This document shows, piece by piece, positions 24,489 to 33,500 of a DNA stretch of 64,000 nt; the first letter of the stretch is position 1, and each line of letters begins with the position of its first letter. Source of the stretch: UBA1765 sp045629945 (lineage in GTDB: Bacteria; Fibrobacterota; Fibrobacteria; Fibrobacterales; Fibrobacteraceae); NCBI GenBank assembly GCA_045629945.1, contig JAZQSE010000024.1, positions 1-64,000 of the forward strand. The letters are read 5' to 3'. A model generated the notes under the pieces. That model was not told the DNA's origin. It worked only from the letters and a program-made list of their open reading frames with translations, and searched no databases. Made by a program: the position numbers and the translations under genes.

Positions 24489-25661
24489 TTAGTAAGCGCC
24501 TTCGCCTTTAAAGACAACTTTAAAGGTTTTCGCGATTAAAGAAATATCATTTTTGATAGAAGCTTGTTGTATATATTGGTTGTCTAAACGCATCCAATCT
24601 TCAAAACTGATATTACTACGACCAGAAACTTGCCAAATACATGTCAAACCAGGTTTGACAGCTAATCGCATATTATGCCATGGAGAATAAGTTGCTGTTT
24701 CAGCCGGAATCGGTGGGCGAGGCCCGACAATAGACATGTCTCCGCGTAAAATATTAAAAAGCTGAGGTAATTCATCTAGGCTGAACTTTCTAAGGATTCT
24801 ACCCATTGGATAAATTCTGGGGTCATTTTTCATTTTAAAAGTAGGCCCAGATGTTTCGTTTAGATGTTCTAAAGCTTTTTTGCGTTCTTCAGCATCAATA
24901 TACATACTGCGGAATTTATACATTGTAAATAATTTACCATGCTGCCCCACCCGAGTTTGTTTAAAAATAACAGGGCCTTTCGGGTCGCTGCATTTAACGA
25001 TAGCTGCAATAGCTAAAAGAATGGGTGAAAGAACAATTAAAGCACCACCAGTACAACCAATGTCAATAGCTCTTTTTACAAACATTTGGAGAGCTCTGGT
25101 TTTTGTTCTAGGTAAAATATTTTCTGTGTAGAGAAGTCTTGATAAAGTAAAAAACGGCTTGCTTTCTTTATTGAATTTTTTTATAGCTTTATCTTCTTCA
25201 GGAGCATTGTCTTTAACTTTTCCATTGTGGATAAAGGCTTCAAAAATAGGGCCTCTTCTGTTTTTGAAACGCAGAATATCAAAAGTTTTACTTTCGCTTA
25301 AGTTTCGCAGGATTTTTTTTCGAATTTCTTGTAATTTGCTAATATCAGTATCCAAAAAAATTAAACCAATGCCGCCACTTGGTAAAAAGCCGATAACATC
25401 AATAAAGTCTAATTCAGCAAGCATAGTAAGGGTACTGATTTTCCACGCACGTATCGCTTTAACATTTTTGTTCCAATCGCCAAAAATTTCAAATGGTTTA
25501 ATGAATATTTTTATAAAAACAAATGGCTTATTGTTGCGTTGGGTTCTAAAAAATTCTTCTTTTAAACGCAACTGGAATAAATCTACTGGGTAGACAAAAT
25601 GATTGAAATCAGAAGAAGAAAGAATTTCTTGCAACGAAACATGTGGGGTAAATTCATCCAT
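24489..25661 (-). CDS. Sugar transferase with N-terminal degenerate GGDEF-like domain
   Basis: 390 residues. The C-terminal half is a bacterial sugar transferase (polyprenyl-phosphate phosphoglycosyl transferase) with one membrane segment (GGALIVLSPILLAIAAIV). Motifs: FKQTRVGQHGKLFTMYKFRS, KFSLDELPQLFNILRGDMS, IVGPRPP and KPGLTCIWQVSGRS. It would load the first sugar phosphate onto undecaprenyl phosphate. The N-terminal 150 residues are not the usual four-helix bundle. They look like a decayed nucleotide-cyclase fold (EEFFRTQRNNKPFVFIKI ... LPSGGIGLIFLDTDISKL, with SGGIG where GGDEF would be), suggesting a regulatory remnant. That last point is inference. Confidence 0.8.
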   Translation of the reverse strand: MDEFTPHVSLQEILSSSDFNHFVYPVDLFQLRLKEEFFRTQRNNKPFVFIKIFIKPFEIFGDWNKNVKAIRAWKISTLTMLAELDFIDVIGFLPSGGIGLIFLDTDISKLQEIRKKILRNLSESKTFDILRFKNRRGPIFEAFIHNGKVKDNAPEEDKAIKKFNKESKPFFTLSRLLYTENILPRTKTRALQMFVKRAIDIGCTGGALIVLSPILLAIAAIVKCSDPKGPVIFKQTRVGQHGKLFTMYKFRSMYIDAEERKKALEHLNETSGPTFKMKNDPRIYPMGRILRKFSLDELPQLFNILRGDMSIVGPRPPIPAETATYSPWHNMRLAVKPGLTCIWQVSGRSNISFEDWMRLDNQYIQQASIKNDISLIAKTFKVVFKGEGAY

Positions 25662-25855
25662 GAAAAGAAATATAGTTTTTCTTACTTAAGAGTGTTAATT
25701 TACTTGCAAAAATGTAAAAATAAGCAAACATATAAGCCAACTTATTAACTTGTTAGCCATATTGTTGATTTCTTTAGCGACTGGAATAAATCTTTTTTTT
25801 ACAAATTGTTATTTTATGCGTAAAAATTTGACTTTTTATTCAAAAAGAGGTTTTT

Positions 25856-27139
25856 ATGCGCATTGGTTTGATTGGAACAGGAACTGTCGGTGGTGGCGTT
25901 ATTGAAATTCTTGAGCAAAAAGTGGAATATTTCCGTGAAGCTTTAGGCGTTAATTTAGACCTTGCTTGCATCTGTGCCAAAACCGATGAAGAACTTGCTC
26001 CCTTCCGCGATAAATATAATGTTTCAACAGATGCTTTTGCCATGATAGAAGACTCTTCTATTGATGTTGTTGTTGAACTTGCTGGCGGTTATGAAATGCC
26101 TCGTCGTTGGCTGACTGCAGCTTTAAATAACGGTAAACACGTGGTTACAGCAAATAAAGCTTTGCTTGCAAAATATGGTCATGAATTATTTCCGTTAGCA
26201 GAAGAAAAAGATTGTCACATTTTGTTTGAAGCGGCTGTTGGTGGCGGTATTCCTATTATTCGCAGTCTTCAAGAAGCTTTGTTGGGAAGTTCTGTAGAAC
26301 GTTTGAGTTGTATCATCAACGGAACTTGTAATTACATTTTGTCTAGAATGTCTGAAGCAGGTCTTTCTTTTGAAGATGCTTTAAAAGAAGCTCAGGCTAA
26401 AGGTTTTGCAGAAGCAGATCCAACCTTTGATATAGAAGGTATTGATTCTGCTCACAAAACAGCTTTACTTGCAAGCCTTTGTAGCGATAAACATGTTGAT
26501 TTTGAAAAAATCCATGTAACTGGTATTTCTCAAATTACTGCTGAAGACATTGCTACGGCTGCTGATTTTGGTTGCACCGTTAAGTTGCTTGGAATTTATC
26601 ACAGAGTAGGTGATAGAGTGGACGCAAGAGTGCATCCATGTCTTTTGCCAAAAGATCATTTATTGTCGAGCGTGAATGGTGTTTTGAATGCTGTATTCTT
26701 AGAATGTGATAATTTAGGCCCAACATTGCAAACAGGTGCGGGTGCTGGTCGCTTACCAACAGCTTCAGCAGTTGTTGCTGATTTAGTTTCTTTAGCCCGT
26801 TCTACAGATTCTGGCTCACGAGCAGTTTTACCAATGGGCTGGTTCTGCAAAGAAAACGAAGCCTCTCTTGTGCCAATGGAAGAAACCTGTGCTAGGTATT
26901 ATTTCCGGTTTGCCGCAAAAGATGGTTGTGGAGTTCTGGCTGCCATTACAGGAATTCTTGCGCAAAATGAAATTTCAATTGAATCCATTGTGCAAAAAAA
27001 TGTCAATGATCCAGGCAAAGTAAGTATTGTGGTTATCACAGAAAAAATCCTTGAGCGTAAAGCAATAGCCGCTCTTGAAGCAATAGATGCTTTGCCAAAT
27101 GTGGTTGATAAAAGCAGAATGATTCGATTCTTGATGTAA
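25856..27139 (+). CDS. hom: Homoserine dehydrogenase
   Basis: Reduces aspartate semialdehyde to homoserine for threonine and methionine synthesis. It has 427 residues, monofunctional. The NAD(P)-binding GTGTVGGGV begins at residue 7. Then come VVELAGG, VVTANKALLAKYG, the substrate/catalytic region FEAAVGGGIPIIRSLQ, INGTCNYILS and GFAEADPTFDIEGIDSAHK. The C-terminal ACT domain (AAKDGCGVLAAITGILAQNE) implies threonine feedback. AGAGG precedes the ATG. It is first in a four-gene unit, with one base to the next start. Confidence 0.96.
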   Translation: MRIGLIGTGTVGGGVIEILEQKVEYFREALGVNLDLACICAKTDEELAPFRDKYNVSTDAFAMIEDSSIDVVVELAGGYEMPRRWLTAALNNGKHVVTANKALLAKYGHELFPLAEEKDCHILFEAAVGGGIPIIRSLQEALLGSSVERLSCIINGTCNYILSRMSEAGLSFEDALKEAQAKGFAEADPTFDIEGIDSAHKTALLASLCSDKHVDFEKIHVTGISQITAEDIATAADFGCTVKLLGIYHRVGDRVDARVHPCLLPKDHLLSSVNGVLNAVFLECDNLGPTLQTGAGAGRLPTASAVVADLVSLARSTDSGSRAVLPMGWFCKENEASLVPMEETCARYYFRFAAKDGCGVLAAITGILAQNEISIESIVQKNVNDPGKVSIVVITEKILERKAIAALEAIDALPNVVDKSRMIRFLM

Positions 27140-27140
27140 T

Positions 27141-28592
27141 ATGTTTCGCTCTTCCACATTAGAACGTTTACTTTTAATTTTTTCAGATGCATTAGCTTTT
27201 GTCATCTGTTTTGTTCTGGCATTTTGGGTTCAGTTCAGAAGTGGCTGGATTCCAGACCTTGTCAATTACAACAAAAATCTTTCTGATTTTATACAAGTAG
27301 GCGTTCTGCTTTATGTCGGTTTCTTTTTTCTTTTTTCATTAGCGGGTCTTTACCGTTCATGGCTGTTGCTTTCTAGAACCCATCAGGCATTTCGTGTGGC
27401 TAGAGCCATTTTAGTGGGTGGCCTTTTTACGATAGTCGCTCTTTTTGGTTCTGAATTTATTGCAAAAATTGTGGCAGAGAAATCCATTTCATCGGGCTAT
27501 GTTTATGGCTCGCGGTTCTTATGGATTTTAGCCTTTTTATTTGCTGGAATCTTTTTAGTAATCTTCTTTCGCATGATTATTTATTTAGGTTTGCGAGCTT
27601 TACTCAAAAAAGGCTTTGGTGCGCATAGGCTTTTAATTTTAGGAGCAACAGAAACAGGTAAACGCGTTGCAGAAGAATTGAAAAAATCTCCTGAACGAGG
27701 GCAACTTGCAGTAGGCTTTGTTGATGAACGTTATCAAGTTATTGAGCATGAATTTGCTGGTTTGCCAGTTCTTGGTAAATATGCGGATTTAGCTAAACTC
27801 GTTCGTGAATTAAAGGTCAATGGGGTTGTTATTGCACACGATAGTAGTTCTGTCCAGGAAATCACACGAGTTCTTGTTTGGCTTGGAGAAGTACAAATTC
27901 ATATTTATGTTGTACCAGACCTTTATTCTGTTGTGGACGGTCATTTTAAAGCAAACTTAGTTCATGGTTTTGAATTGCGTGAATTGTTCCCGTTTACGAT
28001 GCCGCCTTGGCAGGTTCGGGTAAAGCGCGTTATGGATGTTGTTATAGCTTCAACGCTTTTGCTTTTATCTTTTCCGATTTCGCTTTTAGCAGCTCTTGCT
28101 ATTAAACTTGATTCAAAAGGCCCTGTTTTTTATAGCCAAGAACGTGTTGGTCTTTATGGCCAACGTTTTATCGTTCATAAATTCCGCACTATGCGGACAG
28201 ATGCTGAAAAAAATGGAGCTCAATGGGCTACAAAAAATGACCCGCGTATTACAAGGGTTGGACTATTTTTAAGAAAAACGCGCATTGATGAACTTCCCCA
28301 GCTTTTATGCGTTTTAAAAGGTGATATGTCTATGGTAGGCCCAAGGCCTGAACGTGCTGTTTTTATTGAGCAGTTACGCGAAGAAATACCATTTTATATG
28401 AGTCGTTTAAAAATGAAACCAGGCTTAACTGGTTGGGCTCAGGTTCGTCATCATTATGATACAAGTACTGAAGATGTAAAAATAAAACTTCAGTATGACC
28501 TTTATTATTATGAAAATATGTCTCTCTTGTTAGATATCCAAATTTTATTTAGAACAATTTATGTGGTTCTGACAGGAAAAGGAGCTCAATAA
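27141..28592 (+). CDS. Polyprenyl-phosphate glycosyl-1-phosphate transferase (WcaJ/EpsE type)
   Basis: 483 residues. The N-terminal half has about four or five membrane helices (LERLLLIFSDALAFVICFVL, VGVLLYVGFFFLFSLAGLYRSW and others) and a nucleotide-binding-like soluble fold (RLLILGATETGKRVAEEL). The C-terminal catalytic domain has VFYSQERVGLYGQRFIVHKF, RTMRTDAEKNGAQW, RIDELPQLLCVLKGDMSMVG and PRPE, with KPGLTGWAQVRHHY near the end. It starts exopolysaccharide or O-antigen-like glycan synthesis. It is the second such enzyme within 3 kb; no other glycan genes are adjacent. Confidence 0.92.
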   Translation: MFRSSTLERLLLIFSDALAFVICFVLAFWVQFRSGWIPDLVNYNKNLSDFIQVGVLLYVGFFFLFSLAGLYRSWLLLSRTHQAFRVARAILVGGLFTIVALFGSEFIAKIVAEKSISSGYVYGSRFLWILAFLFAGIFLVIFFRMIIYLGLRALLKKGFGAHRLLILGATETGKRVAEELKKSPERGQLAVGFVDERYQVIEHEFAGLPVLGKYADLAKLVRELKVNGVVIAHDSSSVQEITRVLVWLGEVQIHIYVVPDLYSVVDGHFKANLVHGFELRELFPFTMPPWQVRVKRVMDVVIASTLLLLSFPISLLAALAIKLDSKGPVFYSQERVGLYGQRFIVHKFRTMRTDAEKNGAQWATKNDPRITRVGLFLRKTRIDELPQLLCVLKGDMSMVGPRPERAVFIEQLREEIPFYMSRLKMKPGLTGWAQVRHHYDTSTEDVKIKLQYDLYYYENMSLLLDIQILFRTIYVVLTGKGAQ

Positions 28593-29455
28593 TGTACGGT
28601 GATAATTCTTTGCCAGTATTTCCAAAAGAAGATGCTTTGACAATGATTCGTTTAGCGTTAGCCGAAGATGTGCGTACAGGCGATGTTACAAGTGCCTGGA
28701 CAATTCCTGAAAATCAAAATCAGCACGCTCGTTTAATTGCTAAAGAAGACGGGGTTTTAGCTGGGCTTCCTATTATTGAACTTGTCTTTAATGAATTAAA
28801 AGCAAACGTAAATGTCGTCTTACATAAACAAGATGGCGATTGTGTAAAAAAAGGCGATTTGATAGCTGAACTTTCTGGTTCCACAAGAGAACTTTTAACG
28901 GGTGAAAGAACACTTTTGAATTTTATCCAGCAACTCTCTGGCGTTGCGACGGTAGCACATATTTTCCAAGAAGCTTTAAAAGGTGGCAAAACAAAAGTTT
29001 TAGATACTCGTAAAACTTTACCTGGTTTTAGAACATTACAAAAGTATGCAGTTCGTGTCGGTGGTGGTAGTAATCACCGCATGGGACTTTTTGATATGGT
29101 TCTTGTAAAGGATAACCATATTGCAGCAGCCGGTGGCGTTTTAGAAGCTCTTGAAGTAGTTAAAAAGAACAACGCTGAAAATTTAATGGTTGAAATGGAA
29201 GTGGAAACATTAGAAGATTTGAAAAAACTTCTTCATAAAGGTGTTGATGTCATTATGCTTGACAATATGAGTAATGAAATGATGGCTGAAGCATTAGAAA
29301 TCATTAAAGAAAGTGGTGATAAAGTTCTTGTTGAAGGCTCTGGGAATATGACGCTTGAACGAGCAAAAGAAATAGCTACTCTTGGGCTTGATTATATTTC
29401 TGTTGGAGCTCTCACCCATAGTGTAAAAGCTCTTGATATTTCAATGAGAATTTAA
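28592..29455 (+). CDS. nadC: Quinolinate phosphoribosyltransferase (decarboxylating)
   Basis: Makes nicotinate mononucleotide from quinolinate and PRPP in NAD synthesis. It has 287 residues. Motifs: LAEDVRTGDVTS, GERTLLNFIQQLSGVAT, VLDTRKTLPGFRTLQKYAVR, VGGGSNHRMGLFDMVLVKDN and EGSGNMTLERAKEIATLGLD. Start and preceding stop overlap as TAATG. Confidence 0.97.
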   Translation: MYGDNSLPVFPKEDALTMIRLALAEDVRTGDVTSAWTIPENQNQHARLIAKEDGVLAGLPIIELVFNELKANVNVVLHKQDGDCVKKGDLIAELSGSTRELLTGERTLLNFIQQLSGVATVAHIFQEALKGGKTKVLDTRKTLPGFRTLQKYAVRVGGGSNHRMGLFDMVLVKDNHIAAAGGVLEALEVVKKNNAENLMVEMEVETLEDLKKLLHKGVDVIMLDNMSNEMMAEALEIIKESGDKVLVEGSGNMTLERAKEIATLGLDYISVGALTHSVKALDISMRI

Positions 29456-29472
29456 AAGGCGATTAGTTAAAA

Positions 29473-30303
29473 ATGGCATGCGATAACCAGCAGACAAGTT
29501 CAATCATTTTTGTTGTTGATGTAGGGAACACTCATACTGTTCTTGGAATTTTCCGGGATGAAAAATTAGTCCACCATTGGAGACTCACAACAAGAAAAGA
29601 AACAACTTCTGACGAAGTCATAAATCGCATTAGTGGGTTATTGCGTTTTTCAGAAATTCCGGCAAAAGATATTACGCATGTTGGGCTCAGTACAGTTGTA
29701 CCTGCTTTAGAGCGCCCTTGGGTAAAAGCTTTACAAACACTTCTTTATCGTAACGTGTTAGTGGTGAATGCTAAAAATTGTAATGGCTTGCCAATAGCTT
29801 ATCAAAATCCTGCTGCAGCTGGTAGTGACAGACTTTGCAATGTAATTGCTTTACGAGCTCGTGGAATAGATAATGCAATTGTTGTCGATATGGGAACAGC
29901 AACAACATTTGATGTTTTAAAAGATGGTGCTTTTGTTGGTGGCTGTATTATTCCTGGTATTAACGCAGCCTTAGATGCTTTAACAGAAAAGGCCGCAAGA
30001 CTTTTACCGGTTACTATTGAATGGCCTAGTAAAGTAATTGCTGATAATACTGATGACGCTTTGCGTGCTGGGCTTCTATTTGGTTTTATGGCAGAACTTG
30101 AAGTTTTGATTGCTAAATTTAAAAGCGAATTGGGTAAAGAGAATGTGCCAGTTTTTGCAACAGGTGGTTGGGGCAAAATGATTGCCAAACGAACTTCTTT
30201 GATTGATAAATACGATCCATTTTTAACTTTACATGGTGTGCGTGAAGTCGCTTTGTATGGCGTTTCTTGTGTAGCTGAAGAAGACTCCGATTTAGAAGAA
30301 TAA
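29473..30303 (+). CDS. coaX: Type III pantothenate kinase
   Basis: First step of coenzyme A synthesis; potassium-dependent ASKHA-fold enzyme. It has 276 residues. FVVDVGNTHTVLGIF carries the phosphate-binding aspartate, and IVVDMGTATTFDVL, GGCIIPGINAA and VFATGGWGKMIA complete the fold. It lies 17 bases after nadC, so two cofactor genes close the operon. No birA is fused or adjacent. No strong terminator follows, only a weak imperfect hairpin at about 30305-30335. Confidence 0.95.
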   Translation: MACDNQQTSSIIFVVDVGNTHTVLGIFRDEKLVHHWRLTTRKETTSDEVINRISGLLRFSEIPAKDITHVGLSTVVPALERPWVKALQTLLYRNVLVVNAKNCNGLPIAYQNPAAAGSDRLCNVIALRARGIDNAIVVDMGTATTFDVLKDGAFVGGCIIPGINAALDALTEKAARLLPVTIEWPSKVIADNTDDALRAGLLFGFMAELEVLIAKFKSELGKENVPVFATGGWGKMIAKRTSLIDKYDPFLTLHGVREVALYGVSCVAEEDSDLEE

Positions 30304-30539
30304 TTGAGAAGATTATTAAAAAAAATAAATATTCTCGCAAAATGTAAATAAAATTTTACTCTTTACTATGAATCAGTCAAAAAAATGGACGAAAATTCAC
30401 AGAATTTCTTTAAAAATCAAAAAATTTTAGAAAATAATTGCTTTTTTTAAAAGAATAGCATAGATTTCGGTGGTGTTTGGACAGTAGGCTGAATAGCTTA
30501 TTGTTTTTGTGGGTATAGTATAAAAATAGAGAGATTTTT

Positions 30540-33500
30540 ATGTCAATGATGCACAAATGGAAAGGTCTTCTATGTGGAACAGTGCTTGCATGCACGGCAT
30601 TTGTTTCTGAAAGTGCGGCTCAGAATTGCCTAGGTACTGCGTATATCAAGGTTCCTGAAACTTGGACAGATTTAACTGTTTATTATGGAAACCAGGCAAA
30701 TGTGGTTCCTGCGACAAGCTTGGATCCAACAACTGGTTTTTATGTTATAGACCTATCGACAATCAGAGGAAATGATGCTACAACATTCATTGTCTATACC
30801 GGCACTGGAAACATTGACTATCCAGGTGTTTTAGGTATAAATGGTTCTGTTTATAACCAAAATTTCTCAGGTCGTCCTACTGCTGCAGATATTCCTTGCC
30901 CAGGAAAAGATAAACCAGTTTATGTAACAGAACACCCAGAAACAGAAGGTGCATCTTATATTTCATTTGATCCTCCTAACGCAAAATATCTTTATGTTTT
31001 GATTCCAGAAGATAAAGATTGGCAATCTTCTTTGCCAATGATTAGCTTTGATGGAGGTGTAACAGGTTCGAATTTGATAGCAGATTCCAAACGTTGCGGT
31101 TGGTATTATGCCGTTTATTTTGGAAGCCAGCCTGTTCCAGAAGAAGTTATTATTTATCGTGATGACGACCCTGCAGACCAGATAGGTATCAATGGCTTAT
31201 GGGGCGCAGAAGAAGTAGCTACGCCTATTCCTTTAAGACAAATGTTTGATTCTTTAGGAACTAATGAATTGTTCTTTATCCCAGATGATGCCGCTTGGCC
31301 AGATGACGGTTCTACTTATGGTTGGTATACAACAGATAATGGCGTTGAAGGAGTATGTACTTATACACTTGCTGCTATCATTTATGACTCTGATGCCGCA
31401 GTAAACAACTTGTTCTCAGAATATCAGGGGATTACTGGTCCTTATACAGAAACTTGTACTGGTGTCCGTCGCGGGGTAGTGGCTGATGTGCTTGGCGCTG
31501 ACAATAAACCTCAGTTAAATGTTAATAGTCAGAATGCTCTCCAGTGTTTTGGTAATGACCCTTCTTTGTTTAATACCTTATTTAATTATACTCCAGGTAA
31601 AAACGAAGTGGTGTGTTATGACTTACCATTCTCTCGTGCAAAGGATGGTCGTTGGTCTTATAACTCTGATGAAGCTGTCACGGGGACTACAGTAGGTGGT
31701 TTCTATCCAGTTGAAAATACAACAGATGAAAGTGTTATCACATTAGGTGGTGTTAAACAAGGTCCTTTGATGGCAGCAAGAATGAAACGCCGTGCTGAAG
31801 GTCCTGTAGATGTTGCTTCTATTCCTGCTGGTATTGCAAACATTGACTATGTATGTAATGGCCCAGGTTGGGATGGGGGTATTGATTGTGAAGGATTCTT
31901 TGTTTCTGATGATGCACTTGGTGTAAGTTGGCAATGGGATAAGTCACCTACAGGTGGTCCTCGTTGGGGTTCTTCGCCTGCTGTGTCTCGTAACCAGCAT
32001 TTCTGCTTTGAAAGCCATGCTACATTTACTTACAAACCAGGACAAGAATTTACATTCCGTGGTGACGATGATATTTGGGTATTTATAGCTGGCAGATTAG
32101 CTGTTGATAATGGTGGTGCTCACTTGGCTGCTCCTGGTCACGTTGTTCTTGATAGAATTTTAGATAAAGATGGTAAGCCTCTCGTTGCGGGTCAACAGTA
32201 CAACATTGATATCTTCTTCTGTGACCGCCGTACCACAATGTCTAACGTTATTATTAAGACAAACATGTATATCAAGCAATCTACAGGTCTTGATATTGCA
32301 CCAACGGGTAAAGACCAGAGTGGTGGCATTTCGTATGAAGTTTGTTGGGAAAAATCTGGCGACTCTGACTGTGCTGCTGTAGCTATGGGCTCAGGTGGTG
32401 CTAGTGGCGGTTCTCAACGTTATTGCGGTAAAGAAATTGAAAATGTTCTTGGTGCAGGCGTAATTAGTTATTACATCACAACACGCGGTGGCGATAAAAT
32501 TGCTGACCTTCCTGGTGGAAAAGTATGGTATGGTGGTTTTGATTTAACAGACCCATACAATCCAGTAATCAATACCAACAAGGTTGGTGGATTGAATCCA
32601 GGTGCTTACCGTCTCGTTGTAGAAATCCAAGGCAAAAAGACTTATGTAAACTTCCGCGTAAAAGGTAACTTGGACATTGTTAACCAGACTGTTACTTATC
32701 AACCTGTAACTGGTGATTCAGTCAGCGCTCATTACCCAGCAGGAACTAAGTGGGAATTTGTTGGTCAGGCTCTTGCTGGCACACGTGTACCTCTTTATGT
32801 TTCTGCCGTTGCCGATGGTGATATAGACTTGCTTTCTGCTGCTGGTCAAAATTATTCTTTGACAGTTGCTGCTGGTATGAATCTTTACACTTCTAAAGAT
32901 GGTAACGAAGTGGCTGTATTCCCAAGAACAATTGGTGAATCCGGTGTAGACACCGTTTGGGCTTCTGTTTCTCTTGCTGGTATGACAGCTCCTGTAGAAG
33001 TAAAAACAGCTCAGGTTCGTTCTATTGTTGCTACAATAGAATTCTACGCTCCACAATTACACTTTGCTACCGATATTGTTACTGATTCTACTGGTAATAT
33101 TGCTTCTTTCACTCCTGTGACTGGCGACCCTGATACTTTGGATGGTACTGAATACTATAACTGGGTTGGTTCAGACGTAGAACTTTATCTCCTTGTAGTA
33201 AACCCAATTACATCAACAGTTTGCACCGAATGTAACTTCGTTGTGGACGCTGTTGAAACATCTCCACGTATGGAAGTTGTGGCTTCAGAATTTGTCAATG
33301 GTATGTCTACTGTTCGTGTCCGTTCCTTCAAGGAATACATGGATACAACAGCAGCTATTACAATGGCAAGTGCAGAAAACCCGGCTCTTGTAATGGTTCT
33401 TTATAATAATATGAAGTTCCGTGATCCTCCGGTTCCGTACCCAACACTTGTTCAGCTCTTTGATACAAAGGGTGCTCCGGCACAAACTTCTTTACGTATT

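Noticed and set aside
30304..30340. Terminator after coaX
   Set aside because: GAGAA ... TTCTC with an internal TTATT/AATAA pairing is weak, has internal loops and no T run, so it was not listed as a feature.
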